A stretch of DNA of 64,000 bases. Origin: Acidobacteriota bacterium (lineage in GTDB: Bacteria > Acidobacteriota > Vicinamibacteria > Vicinamibacterales > UBA2999). Below the pieces are notes generated by a model. The model searched no databases. It saw nothing but the letters and a program-made list of their open reading frames with translations, and was not told the origin of the DNA. Positions 26,421 to 34,516 of the stretch are shown here, one piece after another. The translations under genes were made by a program, and so were the position numbers. The stretch covers positions 45,978-109,977 of the forward strand of contig JAGNJW010000019.1 of the NCBI GenBank assembly GCA_018000455.1. The letters run 5' to 3'. Every line of letters starts with the position of its first letter. Position 1 is the stretch's first letter.

Positions 26421-28462
26421 CTCGCCGCTGGTTGGCCGCGGCAATGATGGCGCTGTCGGCGGTGGTGGCGGCGCAACCGGCTGGTAGCGTGGACGAGATC
26501 CGCGCCGCGTGGGCATTCAAGCGCGAGGTCGTCCTGCCGGCGAACGGCGACGGCGGCTTCGTAGCCATCGCCCTGCCGCCCGAGCTGGCATCGCGCAGCC
26601 AGCAGGGCTTGCGCGATCTGCGCCTGCTCGACGCCGGCGGACGCGAAACGCCGTTCATCGTGCTCGACGACATCGAACGGCGCGTCGAGCAGCGGACCGC
26701 TGGCAGGCTCGTCGAAGCGCGCCAGCAGCGGCGCGACGGCTCGGCCTGGACGGTGGACTTCGGACGTGTCGTCGCGTTCGACCGGCTTGTGCTGAACATC
26801 CGATCCGTCGACTTCACCAAACGCCTGCGCCTGGAGCTCTCTGCCGACGGCACCTCTTGGACCCCCACTGGTGCGGACTACTGGGTGTTCGCCCGCCTCT
26901 GGGAACAACACGCGGTGCACGGCACCACACTCGCGACGCCGGGGGCGGCGGCCCGCTTCGTGCGCGTGACCGCCGACGACGCGCGCTCGCGGCCGATCGA
27001 CCTCATCGGCATCGAGGCCGTGTCGAGCACCGGCTTGGCCGGCTCGCGCTGGACCGAGGACGTCACGCTCGAACTGATTTCCACGGCCGCTGGCCACTCG
27101 AAGTACCGGGTGCCGGTGCCGGCGGGATTCCCGCTGCGGCGCCTGTCGCTCGACGCCGCCGACGCGGCCTTCGCGCGCCCGGTGACCGTGCTGGAACAGC
27201 GCGACGGTAACGAGCGCGAGGTCGGCCGGCTGCTCGCCTACCGATTTCGCCTGCCCGAGGCCACGGCCGATGTGGAAGCTCGTGACATCGACGTGGCAGG
27301 CCTGTCTGGCGGCACGCTCGTCGTGGATGTGACCGACGGCGACAACCCGCCGCTGACGCAGGCGCGCGCGCGGTTGTCGGCGCCCCAGACGCAGCTCATC
27401 ACGGCCACTGCCGCACCGGTTCTGACGCTTTACTATGGCAACGCCGTCACGCGTCCGGCCGTCTACGACCTCGAGCGGCTCCGCGGGTCGCTGACCACGG
27501 TGGCGGCGTATCCCATGGCGACGCTCGGGGCCGAGACCGCCAATCCGCGCTACCGCGCCCCGGCGCCGCTGGCCTTTGTGTCCGCACGCGGCGCGGCCGT
27601 GGAGGCGGGCGGCTGGACCCACACCCGCGCCTTCCGCATCACCGGCAACGACGATCTCTACTCCCTCACGATCGCCGCGTCCGATGTGCCACACGTGCAG
27701 CCTGGGTTGGACGACTTGCGAGTCATCGATGCAGACAACCGCCAGGTGCCGTACATCGTCGAGCCGGTGCGTGACGTGGCCCGCGTGCCGTTGGTGCTGG
27801 CGCCGGCCGACTCGCCGCGCGGACTCGCCCGCACCTCCGCCTACCGGCTCGCGGCGCCGGCGACCGGGTTCCCGGCGCCCGTGCCCTTCACGGCCGTTGA
27901 ACTCGAGGTGGCCGAAGGCTTCTTCACCCGCGACGCGGTCGTCCTTGTGCCAGACCCGGGCGCGGCCGGTGGCTACCGCGTGGCCGGATCTGGGACGCTT
28001 CGTTCGACGCTCCGCGACACACCCGCTGGTCCGGTCGTGACGTCGATTCCGGTGAGCGCAACCGCCACGATCCTGACGGTCGAGATCGCCGACGGTGACA
28101 ACGCCCCTCTCACGGTCCGGACCGCCACCGGCCTGGTCGCTGTGCCGCGGCTGACCTTCAAGGCCGGCCCGGGAGAGTATCGCCTGCTCTTCGGTAACGA
28201 CCGCGTACCGCCGCCGTCCTACGAACTCGGGCTGCTGCGCGAGGAAGTGCTGGCCTACTCCGCGTTGCCGATCGCGGCGGTCGACATCCAGCCTGCGGCG
28301 GCCAACCCCGAGCACACGCGCGCGCTGGCCGAGATGATGCGCCAAGCGCCGCCGACCGTCGTGCTGTGGAGCGCGCTCGGCCTCGCCGTGGTCGTGTTGC
28401 TGGCGTTGACCCGCCGTATTCTCGCCGCCGGCCCGCCCGAGCCGCCGGACCATGGAGGTTGA
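26417..28462 (+). CDS. DUF3999 secreted/membrane-anchored protein
   Basis: This is a 681-residue protein with a signal peptide (RRWLAAAMMALSAVVAAQPAG), a long beta-rich periplasmic part (WAFKREVVLPANGDGGFVAI, then LRDLRLLDAGGRETPFIV near residues 60-80) and one C-terminal transmembrane helix (VVLWSALGLAVVVLLALTRR). Two related halves are visible: DLRLLDAGGRETPFIVLDD in the first and DLRVIDADNRQVPYIVEPV around residue 435, which suggests an internal duplication. DUF3999 is known as a partner of DUF2339 in many Gram-negatives; the function is undetermined. ATG 26417 overlaps the upstream stop. It overlaps the K+ channel start by 11 bp. Confidence 0.88.
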   Translation: MTRRWLAAAMMALSAVVAAQPAGSVDEIRAAWAFKREVVLPANGDGGFVAIALPPELASRSQQGLRDLRLLDAGGRETPFIVLDDIERRVEQRTAGRLVEARQQRRDGSAWTVDFGRVVAFDRLVLNIRSVDFTKRLRLELSADGTSWTPTGADYWVFARLWEQHAVHGTTLATPGAAARFVRVTADDARSRPIDLIGIEAVSSTGLAGSRWTEDVTLELISTAAGHSKYRVPVPAGFPLRRLSLDAADAAFARPVTVLEQRDGNEREVGRLLAYRFRLPEATADVEARDIDVAGLSGGTLVVDVTDGDNPPLTQARARLSAPQTQLITATAAPVLTLYYGNAVTRPAVYDLERLRGSLTTVAAYPMATLGAETANPRYRAPAPLAFVSARGAAVEAGGWTHTRAFRITGNDDLYSLTIAASDVPHVQPGLDDLRVIDADNRQVPYIVEPVRDVARVPLVLAPADSPRGLARTSAYRLAAPATGFPAPVPFTAVELEVAEGFFTRDAVVLVPDPGAAGGYRVAGSGTLRSTLRDTPAGPVVTSIPVSATATILTVEIADGDNAPLTVRTATGLVAVPRLTFKAGPGEYRLLFGNDRVPPPSYELGLLREEVLAYSALPIAAVDIQPAAANPEHTRALAEMMRQAPPTVVLWSALGLAVVVLLALTRRILAAGPPEPPDHGG

Positions 28463-29195
28463 CGCCACGGCTAACCGTGCAGCCGGTTCGCCGTACCAGC
28501 TCTTCATGCTGGCTCTGTGCCTTTGGGCGTTGGTGAGCCTGGCCGCTGACACCGCCCTGTCCCTGGACGCAGAGACGTCGGCGTTGCTCGAGCTGGCCGA
28601 CCACGCCGTCTGCGGCCTGTTCCTGCTCGACTTCCTCGTCACCCTCTACAACGCGCCAAGGCGGTGGACATACCTGGCAACGTGGGGGTGGCTTGACCTG
28701 CTATCAAGCATCCCGACCATAGGAGCTTTGCGCTGGGGCCGGGCGGCGAGGGTCTTCCGCATTCTGCGCGTGCTTCGGGCCGTCAAGTCGGTGCGAGTCC
28801 TGGGCACGGCACTCATCGCCCAGCGCGCGCAGAGTGCCTTCCTGGCGGCGGTGCTGCTGACAGTGCTGCTACTGGTGTTCTCGTCCCTGGCGATGTTGCA
28901 GCTCGAAGCAGACGGCCCGGGCAACATCCGCACCGCGCAGGACGCGATGTGGTGGGCGGTCACGACCATGACCACCGTAGGCTACGGCGACACGTATCCG
29001 ACCACGCCAGAGGGTCGACTGGTGGCCGTGTTTCTGATGATCGCGGGCATCGGCGTCTTCGGTACCTTCTCCGGCCTGGTGGCGTCGTGGTTCCTCGCGC
29101 CGAAAGCGGCCGACACGGAATCAGACCTCGACGAGATCAAGGCGACCCTGGTGGAGATCCAGCTGCGCCTGCCGTCGCCACCGGATGAGGCGTAG
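28452..29195 (+). CDS. Voltage-gated-type potassium channel, six-helix
   Basis: This 247-residue membrane protein has the layout S1-S6. The S4 voltage-sensor segment is RAARVFRILRVLRAVKSVRV (near residues 95-115) with regularly spaced arginines. The pore has the selectivity filter TTVGYGD at about residues 174-180, followed by the inner helix VAVFLMIAGIGVFGTFSGLV. The C-terminus is a short coiled coil (DEIKATLVEIQLRL). It starts inside the last codons of the DUF3999 gene, so it is probably co-transcribed. It should conduct K+ and may shape membrane potential. Confidence 0.9.
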   Translation: MEVDATANRAAGSPYQLFMLALCLWALVSLAADTALSLDAETSALLELADHAVCGLFLLDFLVTLYNAPRRWTYLATWGWLDLLSSIPTIGALRWGRAARVFRILRVLRAVKSVRVLGTALIAQRAQSAFLAAVLLTVLLLVFSSLAMLQLEADGPGNIRTAQDAMWWAVTTMTTVGYGDTYPTTPEGRLVAVFLMIAGIGVFGTFSGLVASWFLAPKAADTESDLDEIKATLVEIQLRLPSPPDEA

Positions 29196-29369
29196 GGGTG
29201 TCGTCGGACCCTGACCAGGGACGGCGGTTCTCCTCGCCGAGCGGAGACCAGGCGGGCCAACCAGGTGTGGCGCGCGGCGCGCCCGTGCACGTTCGATGTG
29301 GTGTCTTATGTGTTACCATAACCGTTGGTGGTCATAGTCAAGCAGTAGGTCAGCCTTGAGGGGACGAGC

Positions 29370-29516
29370 TCGTTCGGGGAGTGGCTCGACGGCTTGGACG
29401 ATCCGGCAGCCGCGCGGGTGCTCACCTCAGTAACGCGGATCGAGCAGGGGAACTTCTCGAGCGTCAAGGGCGTCGGGGCAACAAACGACGAAAGTGAATC
29501 ACAGCCATGCCACTGA
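29370..29516 (+). pseudogene. Truncated RelE/HigB-type toxin fragment
   Basis: The frame reads SFGEWLDGLDDPAAARVLTS, then VTRIEQGNFSSVKGVG, the N-terminal half of an addiction-module killer protein, and then jumps to a short unrelated tail ending at 29516. The conserved second half (GYRVYFG and the following strands in relatives) is deleted. It still sits directly upstream of, and overlaps by ten bases, the intact antitoxin at 29507. An internal deletion within the toxin is the simplest explanation. Confidence 0.65.
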
Positions 29517-29830
29517 CGAAAGACTTCAAAGAGACCGTGCGTGCCCGCTTGATCAAGTCGGCCGGCTTCAGGAAAGCCGTGTTGCAGGAGGCAATCGACG
29601 GCCTGCTCGCCGGCGATGTCGACACGGGCAAGGCGTTGCTGCGGGACTACGTCAACGGCACGATGGGGTTTGAGCGCCTGGACGAGCTCACGCACATCCC
29701 GGCGAAGAGCCTGATGCGGATGCTCGGGCCGAAAGGCAATCCGCAGGCGAAGAACTTGTTTGACGTCATCGCCCACCTTCAGCGCGCCGAGGGCGTGCGC
29801 TGTGAGGTATCCCTCAAGACCAGGGGCTAG
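29507..29830 (+). CDS. HTH antitoxin of a type II module (toxin deleted)
   Basis: This 107-residue protein has the pattern of antitoxins that follow Gp49-like toxins: LTKDFKETVRARLIKSAGFR, then LQEAIDGLLAGDVDTGKALL, RDYVNGTMGFERLDELTHIP and a helix-turn-helix SLMRMLGPKGNPQAKNLFDV. It is full length. Its toxin (29370) has lost its C-terminal half. It is on the plus strand, opposite to the other HigA-like copies, and belongs to a different antitoxin subfamily from 21323. It may persist as an anti-addiction factor or be on the way to loss. Confidence 0.75.
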   Translation: MPLTKDFKETVRARLIKSAGFRKAVLQEAIDGLLAGDVDTGKALLRDYVNGTMGFERLDELTHIPAKSLMRMLGPKGNPQAKNLFDVIAHLQRAEGVRCEVSLKTRG

Positions 29831-29936
29831 AGGTCGAGCCGCTTGAAGGCGGCGTTCGACGGGAGCCGGGGTCGTCGTTCGTTCCTCGGCGACCTGAACC
29901 CTGGGTGGACGTGATCCGATCGGGTGGACGGCTTCG

Positions 29937-30248
29937 CTAGGCCGCGCGTCCCCCGCGCGGTTCCTCAATCCGCGCCAAGCTGAGCTTGAGCCTGAACGGC
30001 TTCAGCAGCCGGTTCATCGTGTCCTGCGTCGGGTTGTGCCTCGGCTTGATCGCTCGCAGCACGTTCGGGCCCGCCATCCTCACCTTCGCCGCGAACTCTT
30101 TCACGCCAATCGCTCGGATCACCTTCCCCAGTGCGACCTGAATCGGCACGCCCTCGTCCATGGCCGCCAGAAGGCATTCGCGCGCGAACTCCCGATCCCG
30201 GAGGTCCTGCGCCAAGCCTTCGTTCCAGTCTCTGCTGCGCCGTGCCAT
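29937..30248 (-). CDS. Orphan HigA-like antitoxin (copy 3)
   Basis: This third copy of the 103-residue antitoxin has an intact ATG at 30248 and only scattered replacements (REFARECLLAAMDEGVPIQV, KPRHNPTQDTMNRLLKPF). Upstream, only the last few toxin codons (a YLGEK-like end and stop, about 30250-30272) remain; beyond them the sequence is unrelated and runs into the operator of the plus-strand HTH gene. The toxin gene has therefore been cut away. The ribosome site, formed in toxin remnants, is kept, but no promoter partner is obvious. Confidence 0.75.
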   Translation of the reverse strand: MARRSRDWNEGLAQDLRDREFARECLLAAMDEGVPIQVALGKVIRAIGVKEFAAKVRMAGPNVLRAIKPRHNPTQDTMNRLLKPFRLKLSLARIEEPRGGRAA

Positions 30249-30278
30249 GTCACTTCTCCCCGAGGTAGTCCCGCTCGA

Positions 30279-30297
30279 CATACGGCTCTGACGTATG
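30279..30297. promoter_or_regulatory. Palindromic operator candidate upstream of the HTH gene at 30311
   Basis: CATACG (30279-30284) and CGTATG (30292-30297) form a perfect inverted repeat with seven-base spacing, 14 bp before the ATG. The spacing and position fit binding by the HTH protein encoded next to it. Confidence 0.45.
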
Positions 30298-30310
30298 CTC
30301 TCATCCATTG

Positions 30311-30583
30311 ATGGCATCCCCAAGGCGAAACGTTGGGCGAGAGATCCTGGACGGGCTCCGGCAGCTCAAGCGGGGCGAGCAGGGCCGCGTCACCACGGTG
30401 CCGTCTGTCGGGTCGATCCGCGAAGGCACGGGGCTGTCGCAGCCGCGCTTCGCTGAACTGCTGGGCGTTTCGGTGCGCACGCTGCAGGAGTGGGAGCAGG
30501 GCCGCCGCGCGCCCTCCGGCGCAGCACGAACCCTGCTGCTCATCGCCGCCAAGAATCCGCGCGCGCTCTTGGACGTGGCGTAG
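30311..30583 (+). CDS. HTH antitoxin-like regulator (NadS-type), no toxin
   Basis: This 90-residue protein follows the NadS/HigA pattern: GREILDGLRQLKRGE, then VTTVPSVGSIREGTGLSQPR with the helix-turn-helix LSQPRFAELLGVSVRTLQEW and the tail GRRAPSGAARTLLLIAAKNP. ATG 30311 is used. In this family a RelE-like toxin gene normally lies directly upstream; here only the tail of another TA unit is found. A degenerate copy occurs at 35302. A palindrome precedes it. Confidence 0.75.
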   Translation: MASPRRNVGREILDGLRQLKRGEQGRVTTVPSVGSIREGTGLSQPRFAELLGVSVRTLQEWEQGRRAPSGAARTLLLIAAKNPRALLDVA

Positions 30584-30613
30584 GACGGCCAATCTAACGC
30601 CGCATAGCCTGAA

Positions 30614-30931
30614 TCACGCCGCCCGCCGCGACTTGGCCGGTATCACCACGAGGCGCACGCCCACGCCCAGGCGCGCCAGCATGTCGATGAGTGCGTCCGT
30701 GCTGAAAAGATCGATCCGGCCGCGCAGCAGGTCGCTGACGCGCGGCTGCGTGACGCGCAGCAGCTTGGCCGCCTGCGCCTGTTTCAGCGCCTTGGCCTTG
30801 ATCACCTTCTGGACCTGAATGAGCAGGTCGGCGCGGACGAGCAGGTGCTCGGCTTCCTCCTTCGCGAATCCCAGGTCGCGGAAGACGTTGCCGGTGGACA
30901 GCGTAACCCTAACGGCGCTTGGCTTTGCCAT
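30614..30931 (-). CDS. XRE/HTH_37-type antitoxin
   Basis: This 105-residue protein has the HTH typical of HigA2-like antitoxins: FRDLGFAKEEAEHLLVRADL, then a helix-turn-helix ALKQAQAAKLLRVTQPRVSD and the segment LLRGRIDLFSTDALIDMLAR. It overlaps the upstream toxin by 23 bp on the same strand, so expression is coupled, toxin first. A deleted, degenerate copy of the C-terminal part is found at 35560. Intact, full length. Confidence 0.85.
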   Translation of the reverse strand: MAKPSAVRVTLSTGNVFRDLGFAKEEAEHLLVRADLLIQVQKVIKAKALKQAQAAKLLRVTQPRVSDLLRGRIDLFSTDALIDMLARLGVGVRLVVIPAKSRRAA

Positions 30932-31262
30932 GTTCTTGCCTCAGTGTCCCAATCGCCCTGAAACGTTCGCGGCCAATCTCGAGGTCGCGCAGCGTGGTCT
31001 TCTGGGACTTCTTCTCGAACGCATGAAGCACATAGATCGCATCTGCCAGTGTCGCGACGTAGAACACCCGATGGGCGCCCTCCACGCGAATCCGAATCTC
31101 GCGGACACCGGGCCCAACTGCGGGCATCGGCTTCCAGTCGTCCGGGTCGAGGCCCTGCTGCACTCGGCGCAGCTGAAAGCCCGCCAGGCGACGCGGCAGT
31201 TCTGGAAAGGCCCGCAGGTCACGACGCGAGCTGCCGAGCAAGATCAGCGGCTTGTCGAGCAT
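30909..31262 (-). CDS. RelE/ParE-family toxin (Gp49-like)
   Basis: This 117-residue protein has the Gp49-like toxin pattern: LILLGSSRRDLRAFPELPRR, then LAGFQLRRVQQGLDPDDWKP, VREIRIRVEGAHRVFYVATL and the end IYVLHAFEKKSQKTTLRDLE. The F-x-K-K-x-x-K/Q-T segment and the RVFYVA strand are diagnostic. ATG 31262. It overlaps its antitoxin gene at 30614. An AT-rich leader (TATAAAAACTTGTATAGTA on the coding strand) is the probable promoter/operator. Intact as far as can be seen; likely an mRNA-cleaving toxin. Confidence 0.85.
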   Translation of the reverse strand: MLDKPLILLGSSRRDLRAFPELPRRLAGFQLRRVQQGLDPDDWKPMPAVGPGVREIRIRVEGAHRVFYVATLADAIYVLHAFEKKSQKTTLRDLEIGRERFRAIGTLRQEHGKAKRR

Positions 31263-31341
31263 GGTGCACGTGTCACGTACTATACAAGTTTTTATATGTC
31301 AGATCCAGCCACGAGCGGAGCAGGGCATTTGTCCCTATCGC

Positions 31342-31588
31342 GCAAGCGGCGGGACCGCTGCCCCGCCGCCTCCAATATCCCTCCAAAACTTGAGTCGATT
31401 TCGGGTGTTTCCCGAGGACGCCGGTGAACTCGGCCAACGGCGGCAACTGCCGCCGAAAGAACGCGTTAGCCCCAGACGTCGCGCGCCATCAATAAGTTGC
31501 CGATCACGCGCTTTTCGCGTTCAACAACTCCCGCCGACCACGACGAGCGTTTCTCCCTCGATCAGCTCGGCTTTCCCGCCGCCTCCAC
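31342..31588 (+). repeat. Direct repeat copy B with degenerate att motif
   Basis: 31342-31536 repeats 22066-22257, and 31526-31588 repeats 22347-22409. Compared with copy A, the hairpin and the perfect 26-bp att copy between the two blocks are missing here, and the T-arm-like motif is altered (GTTCAACAACTCCC). The repeat ends in CCGCCGCCTCCAC and is followed by an integrase gene fragment, as in the intact island where the same motif adjoins the integrase end. Confidence 0.75.
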
Positions 31589-31684
31589 TATTTCTGCACT
31601 GCTGGACGGCCCACGAGACTGGGGTGCCATTTGCCAGATCGAGGAGCCGGATGGCAGCGTCGAGCGCCGCCGGGCTCAAGTGGC
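31571..31684 (-). pseudogene. C-terminal fragment of a second tmRNA-type integrase
   Basis: The minus strand encodes HLSPAALDAAIRLLDLANG followed by a diverged tail, matching the last 35 or so codons of the integrase at 10909 (HLSPAALDAAIRLLDLANGD). The match on DNA level covers the flanking GC-rich motif as well and stops abruptly at about 31684, before the catalytic Tyr. This is the remnant of an earlier related island next to att-like repeat copy B. Confidence 0.8.
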
Positions 31685-31689
31685 CGCGC

Positions 31690-32187
31690 CACCGGCGCAG
31701 TTGCGGATTCCCCACGGCATCACCGGCTCGCGCGACGGGCTCAACCATCTAGCCGACCGCGGCAACAGTCGCGTCCAGGTGTTCCGACAGAACGGCGAGT
31801 TCGTGCGTGAGAAGATTCTGCGGCCCCTGTGCGGCGCGCAGGACCAGGCCACGTGGGTGCCGAAGCGCCCGTGCGGAGTCGAAGCAGCGTTCTCGGTGGG
31901 CTTGTCACACGACGCGCCGCAGACCTACCTGTACGTGGCCGACGGCGGCCCGCATGTCATCACCGTGCTCCGACGCAGCGATCTGGAAGTGGTGGACGAG
32001 TTCGCCGGCCGGCGTGGGTCCCGGTCAGCTCGGCAGACCCCACAACCTGAGCGTTGATCCGTCCGGCCACATCTTCGTAGCCAAGGCTGCCGGGCCGACG
32101 GTGACGCACCCGACCACGGGCGCGCAGGTTCAGGCCGGTTCCCGCGCGCAGAGGTTCACGTTCAAGGGCACCAAGTCGACGCGATAG
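31690..32187 (+). pseudogene. NHL-repeat beta-propeller protein, truncated and frameshifted
   Basis: The frame encodes NHL-type blades: AQLRIPHGITGSRDGLNHLA, DRGNSRVQVFRQNGEFVREK, then YLYVADGGPHVITVLRRSDL and VVDEFAG. A CCGG duplication near 32007 shifts the frame; the following frame continues with VGPGQLGRPHNLSVDPSGHI and FVAKAAGPTV to a stop at 32187. The gene has no start: it begins abruptly where the integrase fragment ends, so its 5' part was lost at the island junction. It was probably a secreted six-bladed propeller. Confidence 0.7.
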
Positions 32188-32199
32188 CCGCCATGAGCC

Positions 32200-32466
32200 T
32201 CAGTCGCCGAGCACCTTCATCGTGTCCGCGTCGTCGTTCACAGGAATCACGTCGAACTCGAGCAAGTCGGTCCATTCCTGCATCCACTTGCCGATCGCAA
32301 CACCGTCATTGCTCTCGGCCAGCAGGAAGCCGCTGTGTCCGCCGATGCAGTGCCACCGACCGAGCATCTTCACGCCGTCCCCAGGCAATCCGCCGGTCTT
32401 CTTGAAGCGGGCCTGAGCCTCGTCCCGCACCTCGGGACCGAATGAGTAGGCAATCATGAATTGCAT
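32200..32466 (-). CDS. DUF3303 small protein
   Basis: This 88-residue protein matches DUF3303 by pattern: MQFMIAYSFGPEVRDEAQAR, then LPGDGVKMLGRWHCIGGHSG and a C-terminal block WMQEWTDLLEFDVIPVNDDA. ATG 32466 is chosen since the family begins at MQFM; a longer open frame from 32502 lacks support. Function unknown; members are soluble ferredoxin-like-fold proteins. It stands alone between two pseudogenes. Confidence 0.8.
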   Translation of the reverse strand: MQFMIAYSFGPEVRDEAQARFKKTGGLPGDGVKMLGRWHCIGGHSGFLLAESNDGVAIGKWMQEWTDLLEFDVIPVNDDADTMKVLGD

Positions 32467-32519
32467 GTGGGGCCTCCCTTCGAGTGTGTCCGGCAAGCGC
32501 ATCGGACAGCCAGATCCTA

Positions 32520-33910
32520 CGCCCGCGGCTGGTGCGTGACGAGGTATTTCCTGCCTGAAGCGAAGGGTGCGCGTTTCTCGCGCTCGGTGCTCGTCCGCTC
32601 GGCTGCCGCCACTTTCCCAGCGGCAGCCGCCGCAACTCGTCGGCGCAGTTCAGGAGCATGACGACCACGTGCTCTCGCTCGGGAGCCTGCGCGGACGCTT
32701 CCGGAATCACCGCCGCGACACGCGTGCCGTCGGGGGCGAGATCCCAATTGGAGCCCGGCAGAGCGCCGAGGGCGGCGACCCACACGCGGGGCTGGTCGGC
32801 GATGAGGGTGGCGCCGTTCACCGCGTTGCTGACGGTCAACACCCGCTGCTGGAGAGATCCATTGCACCGTCGCCAGCGCCGCCGCATCGCCGCGCGACCG
32901 GCGGTAGATCAACGTGCCGGTGCGGGAGACATCACATTGCCCGGTGCCTTGCACCGTGGCATAGGCGACATCATCCAGCACGGGCACGGCCGTGCCGCGC
33001 GTCTCCAGGGTGGCCAGGTCGAAGGGGACCGCAAACAGCGTGGCATTGTTGACATAGAGCAGATGCCCGCTCCCATTCGACAAGGACAGATAGTGGGGGA
33101 CTGGCGCCTCGGACCAGGATCTTCCTGCGGCCATCCGCCAGTGTCAGCACTTCGATGGTCTTCAGATCCGCGCCGCCGGCTGCGTCGTTCGCCGCTACAA
33201 ACACGGCCGCTTTACCACCCGGAAGTGCGTGCGGCTCAGCGAGCACGATTTCACCGTCGCCCAGAGGCGCCACGATGGTGAGGGAACCTCCGGCGGCGGG
33301 CAGCAGCAGTCCCTTCCCCACCTCACTCATAACGACGCGGCCATCCTCCGCCCAACTCGCACCGGCGACGACAGCGACCTCTCCCACCGGGACCACGGCG
33401 CCGCCGTCCACAGACATCTTGTTGATCTTGTTGCCAGCCGCGAAGCCGACCCACTGCCCGTCGGGCGAGAAGAACGGCCGGCCCGCTCCTTGCGTCCCCG
33501 GGAGTTCGGTGGCCGTCGGTTGATCCAGGCGACGGGTGAACAGACGTGTTGGCGTGCCGGAGGCGTAGACCAGCCGCGTGCATCGGACGAAATGGCAATG
33601 CTGCTCCCGGCGTTGTTGGCAGACGGGAACGCGACGTCCGCACCTGGATCGACATCGAGCCGCGCCAGCGGCCGATCGACCGGTGTCTTCCCGCGCCGCG
33701 GCGCCAACAATGCGACGCCGAGACCTACAACCAGCAGCGCCGCCATAGCCGGCAGGTCGCGCGTCACGATGGACCTTGGCGCGGCCACCACGGGCGGCGC
33801 CGCGTCTGCGGGTGCGACGGTTTCGAAAGCACCATCGAGCGCAGGCGAACCCCCTGCGCGCTGTCCATCTGCTGCTTAGGGTTCTTCCGCAAGCAGGCGC
33901 GGCACGGTTG
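32520..33910 (-). pseudogene. Ser/Thr protein kinase with PD40 propeller, N-terminus lost, several frameshifts
   Basis: Reading along the minus strand from about 33910, three frames give successive pieces of one protein. First comes the end of a kinase domain (CLRKNPKQQMDSAQGVRL), then a linker and membrane helix (IVTRDLPAMAALLVVGLGVA), then PD40/TolB-like blades: GRPFFSPDGQWVGFAAGNKI, VAVVAGASWAEDGRVVMSEV, EPHALPGGKAAVFVAANDAA, HYLSLSNGSGHLLYVNNATL and VSRTGTLIYRRSRGDAAALA. This is the standard Acidobacterial kinase-propeller architecture. Frame changes occur around 33840, 33590, 33100 and 32890. The kinase catalytic region upstream of 33910 is absent. Confidence 0.75.
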
Positions 33911-34027
33911 TGGACAAGCGCGCCGACATCTGGGCGTTTGGGGAGACGTGCGATCGAGGTCGCCATTGTGAGGCCCGGTCGATGCGCTCCGGCGGCAACA
34001 TCACCACCGGCATGAGCATTAGTTAAG

Positions 34028-34177
34028 GTGTCTTACAAGGACGGCGTCTTCGCACCGCTCGAACAGGTCGAGGGCGTAGAGCCCGACGCCGTCTATACGG
34101 TGTTCTCCGATGAGGAGCGTCGCGACGTCCGCGAGCCCGTCGGGTGGCTGAAGGCAGCCGAGAAGAGCTTCGTATCA
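34028..34177 (+). pseudogene. AF2212-like antitoxin remnant
   Basis: The frame begins SYKDGVFAPLEQVEGVEPD, then AVYTVFSDEERRDVREPVGW and LKAAEKSF, the usual order of small AF2212/DUF104-type antitoxins. The typical C-terminal end is missing because the sequence changes at about 34177 into a toxin-like segment in another frame. GTG 34028 is the only apparent start. Short and broken, so listed as a remnant. Confidence 0.45.
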
Positions 34178-34420
34178 CCTCGCAAGGCGTCGAGGATGGT
34201 GCGCTCACCATTGAGCCGAGCGATTGCCTCGATGGCATCCTTCCGAAGCCATCGATCGTGAAGCCGGCACAACTCTTCACGATGTACACCACGTTGGTCC
34301 TCAAGAAGACTTGCACGCTCAGACCGGAGACGCTGTCGGTGGTGTTGGCCGACATTCGGCAGTTCTTCGCGAGAACGCCATCCCGCCGGCGTCATCGCGG
34401 GCGTGGTGATCGTTGGAGAC
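34168..34420 (+). pseudogene. MazF/PemK-like toxin C-terminal remnant
   Basis: The frame reads ITSQGVEDGALTIEPSDCLD, then GILPKPSIVKPAQLFTMYTT and LRPETLSVVLADIRQFFAR. The order (charged strand, LPKPS-V, T/M leader, L-P-E-x-L-x-x-V helix) resembles the second half of MazF-type mRNA interferases. The N-terminal half (the G-D/E-W-V/L-D-L region) is missing. Together with the preceding antitoxin remnant it suggests a deletion spanning the antitoxin end and toxin start. Confidence 0.4.
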
Positions 34421-34516
34421 TGCGACACGTTCGGCGACGATCCCACGGGCGGGCCATCGCCTTCGCCAGGCTGACTTCTTGACCACCAAGGCCACGGCCG
34501 AACCAGCCGGGCTCGG

